Source of the DNA: Rhodanobacteraceae bacterium UBA703
GTDB taxonomy: Bacteria > Pseudomonadota > Gammaproteobacteria > Xanthomonadales > Rhodanobacteraceae
NCBI GenBank assembly: GCA_002297645.1
Contig: DBMH01000233.1
Span: 1 to 16,639, forward strand
DNA length: 16,639 nucleotides
Reading direction: 5' to 3'
Both the position numbers and the translations under genes were made by a program. Shown piece after piece: positions 14,147 through 16,639 of the stretch (position 1 is the first letter of the stretch; every line of letters begins with the position of its first letter). The notes beneath the pieces are model-generated. The model saw nothing but the letters and a program-made list of their open reading frames with translations. It made no database searches and was not told the origin of the DNA.

Positions 14147-14439
14147 ACGCGCAATGGTGGGTGGCGGTACTCGGCGATACGTTGATCTGGGCGCGCCTCA
14201 CTGTGCTCGACGACGGCATCGCCGAAGTCTTCGACAGCGACGGCGGCACGCTGCGCTACGACGACGAGACCGCTGCCCGCATGGCACTGCTCGACGCCGA
14301 GTTCCGCGCATTCGACGGCATCGACGCCGACGACGCGGCAGATCTCGGCTTCGATCTCGACGAGATCGAGCCACCGCGCGGGGACGACGACGAGCACTTG
14401 CTGCCGTACATGGTGCAGAAACTGCCGCCGCGCCATTGA
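14143..14439 (+). CDS. Acidic small protein of unknown function
   Basis: This 98-residue protein begins MNAQWWVAVLGDTLIWARLT and is then strongly acidic (about 27 Asp/Glu, including DGIDADDAADLGFDLDEIE and DDDE). There is no signal peptide or membrane segment. The start overlaps the previous stop by 4 bp (ATGA), which suggests coupled translation and perhaps a joint function with the small membrane protein. GGGA lies about 10 nt upstream. Codon use is like its neighbours. The family is not recognised. Confidence 0.75.
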   Translation: MNAQWWVAVLGDTLIWARLTVLDDGIAEVFDSDGGTLRYDDETAARMALLDAEFRAFDGIDADDAADLGFDLDEIEPPRGDDDEHLLPYMVQKLPPRH

Positions 14440-14443
14440 TCCT

Positions 14444-14459
14444 GTGCCTCGCGAGGCAC
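14444..14459. repeat. 16-bp perfect palindrome
   Basis: GTGCCTCGCGAGGCAC lies 5 bp after the stop of the acidic protein gene and upstream of the SDR gene. It is a perfect palindrome without a T-tract, so its role (operator, hairpin or chance) is open. Confidence 0.5.
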
Positions 14460-14490
14460 GTCCCCATTCCCCCGACGGAGGCCGCACGCC

Positions 14491-15279
14491 ATGAATCTCG
14501 ACCTTACCGGCAAGCACGCGCTCGTCTGCGGCGGCTCGCAGGGCATCGGCCGCGCGGCGGCGGTGGAACTGGCCGCCCTCGGCGCCGACGTGACCCTCCT
14601 CGCGCGTTCGCGCGAAGCCCTGGCGACCGCGTTGGCGGCACTGCCGAAGACGCACGAGGCGCAGCAGCATGCGACGATCGCCGTCGACATGACCGACCAC
14701 GCCGAGCTGCGCGCCAAGGTCGAGGCGACCGTCAACACGCAGCCGATCAACATCCTCGTCAACAACACCGGCGGCCCTCCCGGCGGACCGGCCCACGCCG
14801 CCGCGGCCGACGACTACCGCCGCGCGTTCGACCAGCACCTCGTCGCCGCGCAAGTACTGCTGCAGGCGGTACTGCCCGGCATGAAGGCGAGCGGCTACGG
14901 CCGCATCGTCAACGTGATCTCGACGTCCGTGAAGGAGCCGATCCGGAACCTCGGCGTGTCGAACACGATCCGCGGCGCGATGGCGAGCTGGGCCAAGACG
15001 CTCGCCGGCGAACTCGGCGCGCACGGCATCACGGTCAACAACGTGCTGCCGGGCTACACGCAGACGCAACGCCTCGAGCAGATCCTCGCGGAGCGCACGA
15101 GGGCCACCGGCAAGAGCAGCGCCGAGATCGAGCAGACGATGCTCGCCAGCGTGCCGCTCGGCCGCTTCGCCAAAGCCAGCGAGATCGCGAACGTGGTCGC
15201 CTTCCTCGCCTCGCCCGCGGCCGCCTACGTCAGCGGCATCAACGTGCCGGTCGACGGCGGCCGAACGCAGTCGCTGTAG
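14491..15279 (+). CDS. SDR-family oxidoreductase, atypical active site
   Basis: This 262-residue Rossmann-fold protein resembles 3-oxoacyl-ACP reductase-like short-chain dehydrogenases. The nucleotide-binding motif is GGSQGIG (14-20), NNTGG (91-95) replaces the common NNAG, S144 in VISTS corresponds to the catalytic serine, and GINVPVDGG (249-257) is the usual C-terminal signature. By alignment to the helix RGAMASWAKTLAGEL, the YxxxK pair is replaced by S157 and R161. A known SDR subgroup (cd05344 in my recollection) lacks the canonical tetrad in this way, so it is probably a real divergent family and not a damaged gene. GGAGG lies 9 nt before the ATG. The substrate is unknown. Confidence 0.9.
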   Translation: MNLDLTGKHALVCGGSQGIGRAAAVELAALGADVTLLARSREALATALAALPKTHEAQQHATIAVDMTDHAELRAKVEATVNTQPINILVNNTGGPPGGPAHAAAADDYRRAFDQHLVAAQVLLQAVLPGMKASGYGRIVNVISTSVKEPIRNLGVSNTIRGAMASWAKTLAGELGAHGITVNNVLPGYTQTQRLEQILAERTRATGKSSAEIEQTMLASVPLGRFAKASEIANVVAFLASPAAAYVSGINVPVDGGRTQSL

Positions 15280-15357
15280 CCTTTGCGATCGTCCATGATC
15301 GCTGTGATCTGGGTTGGCCCTGCCAGTGTGTAGCCGATGCCATTGGAGAGTCCAGAA

Positions 15358-15381
15358 GCGGCCGTCCATGGCCGCACTTTT
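15358..15381 (+). terminator. Possible terminator of the SDR gene
   Basis: A 6-bp perfect stem GCGGCC/GGCCGC with a 6-nt loop is followed by ACTTTTC, about 80 bp after the SDR stop. Stem and T-tract are both short. Confidence 0.4.
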
Positions 15382-15455
15382 CACCTAAAGCACGACTTCG
15401 GGGAAGCTTGCTTCTGTCTTTCGTGAAAACAAGAGCCGGAACTCTTGCCGACGTC

Positions 15456-15475
15456 ATGCCCGCGAACGCGGGCAT
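15456..15475. repeat. REP-like palindrome
   Basis: ATGCCCGC-GAAC-GCGGGCAT (8-bp arms) in the context GTC...CCAT matches the GTCATtCCCGCGAAnGCGGGAATCCA type of REP element that is abundant in many Xanthomonadales and other proteobacterial genomes. Only one full copy is in this window, so repetition is inferred from established knowledge. Confidence 0.7.
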
Positions 15476-15515
15476 CCATTGAAACGCCTTTGCCCCAGCC
15501 CGCCGCAATCCTCCG

Positions 15516-16292
15516 ATGATCGTCAACATCGCTGCCTACCACTTCGTGCCGATCGACGACGCCGACGCGCTCGTCGAGCGCTTGCGCTACGCCGCCGAAG
15601 CGGGCCATCTGCGCGGCACCGTGCTCGTCGCCGACGAAGGCATCAACCTGTTCCTCGCCGGCCCGGCGGAAGCGATCCACGCCTTCCTCGACGCGCTGCG
15701 CGGCGATGCCCGCTTCGCCGGCATCCGCGTGAAGTTCAGCCGCAGTCCGGAAGTGCCGTTCGCGCGCCTCAAAGTGCGCCGCAAGCGCGAGATCATCACG
15801 TTCCGGCATCCCGAAACGACGCCGACGGAGACGCGCGCCCCGGCCCTCGAACCGATCACGCTCGCGCGCTGGATCGAGCGCGGCACCGACGACGACGGCC
15901 GCCGGCTTGTCCTGCTCGACACGCGCAACCGCGAGGAAGTGCGTCACGGTACCTTCGCCGGCGCGATGACTCTGCCCATCGACCGCTTCACCGACCTGCC
16001 CGCCGCCCTCGAAGCCGAACGCGCGGGATTGGCCGACGCGACCGTGGTCAGCTTCTGCACCGGTGGCATCCGCTGTGAAAAAGCCGCGCGCTGGATGCAG
16101 CAGAACGGCTTCGACCGCGTCTGGCAGCTCGACGGAGGCATCCTCGGTTATTTCGAGGAAGTCGGCGGCGACGGCTACGACGGCGCCTGCTTCGTCTTCG
16201 ACGAGCGCGTCGCGCTCGACCCCGCGCTGAGGCCCGTCGGCGAGACGGCGCAGGGAGTCCTAGCGCATGCGGGAATCCAGGCAGCGGACTGA
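15516..16292 (+). CDS. trhO: Rhodanese-type tRNA uridine 34 hydroxylase TrhO (short form)
   Basis: This 258-residue protein matches the YceA/TrhO family, which hydroxylates U34 of certain tRNAs using oxygen. The N-terminal domain (1-95) includes GTVLVADEGINLFLAGP (34-50) and KFSRSPEVPFARLKVRRKREI. The rhodanese domain (about 110-222) has VLLDTRNREEVRHGTFAGA and the active loop CTGGIRCEKA (181-190, catalytic C181), then GGILGYFEEVG and FVFDERVALDP. E. coli TrhO is 350 residues, so this form lacks the C-terminal extension. The final residues, VLAHAGIQAAD, appear to come from REP-like DNA. No good Shine-Dalgarno sequence precedes the ATG, but the N-terminus fits the family. Confidence 0.92.
   Translation: MIVNIAAYHFVPIDDADALVERLRYAAEAGHLRGTVLVADEGINLFLAGPAEAIHAFLDALRGDARFAGIRVKFSRSPEVPFARLKVRRKREIITFRHPETTPTETRAPALEPITLARWIERGTDDDGRRLVLLDTRNREEVRHGTFAGAMTLPIDRFTDLPAALEAERAGLADATVVSFCTGGIRCEKAARWMQQNGFDRVWQLDGGILGYFEEVGGDGYDGACFVFDERVALDPALRPVGETAQGVLAHAGIQAAD
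16257..16281. repeat. Degenerate REP half-site inside the trhO 3' end
   Basis: GTCCTAGCGCATGCGGGAATCCAGG resembles the right half (GCGGGAATCCAGG) of the REP unit seen at 15456-15475. It encodes LAHAGIQA at the end of TrhO; the intact REP, read in the same phase, encodes MPANAGIH. Confidence 0.5.
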
Positions 16293-16487
16293 GCGCACGT
16301 CCCCGCGCCGGCGCTATCCCGCGCTGCCCCGCGTGATCGGATTCCGGACCGATTCCCGTTCTTCGCCCCGAGACTTCGAATGAACCGCCCCGACGCCGCG
16401 TCCATGCCCTGCTCTTCGCACAATCTGCAACGGAATTCCGCTCCGCAGCCCTCGGGGACCGCGAGCGGATCGGGTAAGCTTGCGCCG

Positions 16488-16639
16488 ATGCGTCGCGATC
16501 TCACGAACCTGATCGACGGCCGCGCCCAGCGGCCCGCGGCGGGCCGTTGCCTCGACGTGACCGACCCGGCCACCGGCCAGGTATTCGCGAACTGCCCCGA
16601 CTCGGACGCGACCGACGTGGATGCGGCCGTCGCCGCCGC
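16488..16639 (+). CDS. Aldehyde dehydrogenase, N-terminal part only
   Basis: The gene is cut by the right edge after about 50 codons. The visible part, beginning MRRDLTNLIDGRAQRPAAGR and continuing with DVTDPATGQVFANCPDSDATDVDAAVAA, is the typical N-terminus of NAD(P)-dependent aldehyde dehydrogenases (ING, DPATG and DVDxAV patterns). In related bacteria a similar protein acts on 2-hydroxymuconic or 2-aminomuconic semialdehyde, but the active site is outside the window. The frame is open upstream to an ATG at 16380, but that extension does not look like the family, so 16488 is preferred. The 195 bp between trhO and this gene hold nothing I can name. Confidence 0.85.
   Translation, partial: MRRDLTNLIDGRAQRPAAGRCLDVTDPATGQVFANCPDSDATDVDAAVAA

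Larger units (their letters stand above)
15280..15515. other. SDR-trhO intergenic region with hairpins and a REP element
   Basis: These 236 bp hold three small hairpins and one REP palindrome. They are GCGGCC-GTCCAT-GGCCGC followed by ACTTTTC (15358-15381, a possible SDR terminator), GAAGC-TT-GCTTC (about 15403-15414), AAGAG-CCGGAA-CTCTT (15431-15446) and the REP unit at 15456-15475. No gene is seen. Confidence 0.6.

Noticed and set aside
1..16639. CRISPR array, tRNA/rRNA gene, IS element or prophage
   Set aside because: I saw no regularly spaced direct repeats, tRNA-like cloverleaf, transposase or phage gene in the window.

Overview
This is a GC-rich bacterial chromosomal segment. The gene content and order (rpsF-rpsR-rplI, dnaB, alr, asnS, an IscA-type protein, a short TrhO, and a CCCGCGAACGCGGG-type REP element) fit a gammaproteobacterium, most likely of the Xanthomonadales/Lysobacterales (Rhodanobacteraceae- or Xanthomonadaceae-like). 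This assignment is inferred from gene order and protein character, without any database search.

Layout. Positions 1-6870 are mostly housekeeping genes on the minus strand. In transcription order they are a membrane protein (6867-6109), the ribosomal operon rpsF-rpsR-rplI (5936-4691, closed by a strong intrinsic terminator), replicative helicase dnaB (4480-3092), alanine racemase alr (2708-1629) and an AI-2E/PerM-family permease that runs off the left edge (1536-1). A candidate 28-codon ORF lies just upstream of the membrane protein.

Positions about 6960-11888 are an accessory region. At its centre is a small class II lanthipeptide locus on the minus strand. It has a mersacidin/lichenicidin-type precursor gene (lanA-like, 10744-10553) with a strong Shine-Dalgarno sequence, then an 11-bp hairpin suited to act as an attenuator, then a full-length LanM synthetase (10314-7453). 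No LanT exporter/protease, immunity transporter or regulator is present in the window. The locus is flanked by about 0.5 kb (downstream) and 1.1 kb (upstream) in which I recognise no gene, but which contain tandem repeats, a dyad and other fragments. This is the most interesting part of the window. The predicted 14-residue core SSTLLTCVFPTKCC has three cysteines and five Ser/Thr, so up to three (methyl)lanthionine rings are possible.

Positions 11889-16639 return to core genes. An IscA/ErpA-like Fe-S assembly protein (minus) is divergent from asnS (plus). After asnS come two tightly coupled small genes of unknown function, a divergent SDR oxidoreductase lacking the usual YxxxK motif, a REP-bearing intergenic region, a short TrhO-type rhodanese whose C-terminus appears to be built from REP-like sequence, and the start of an aldehyde dehydrogenase cut by the right edge.
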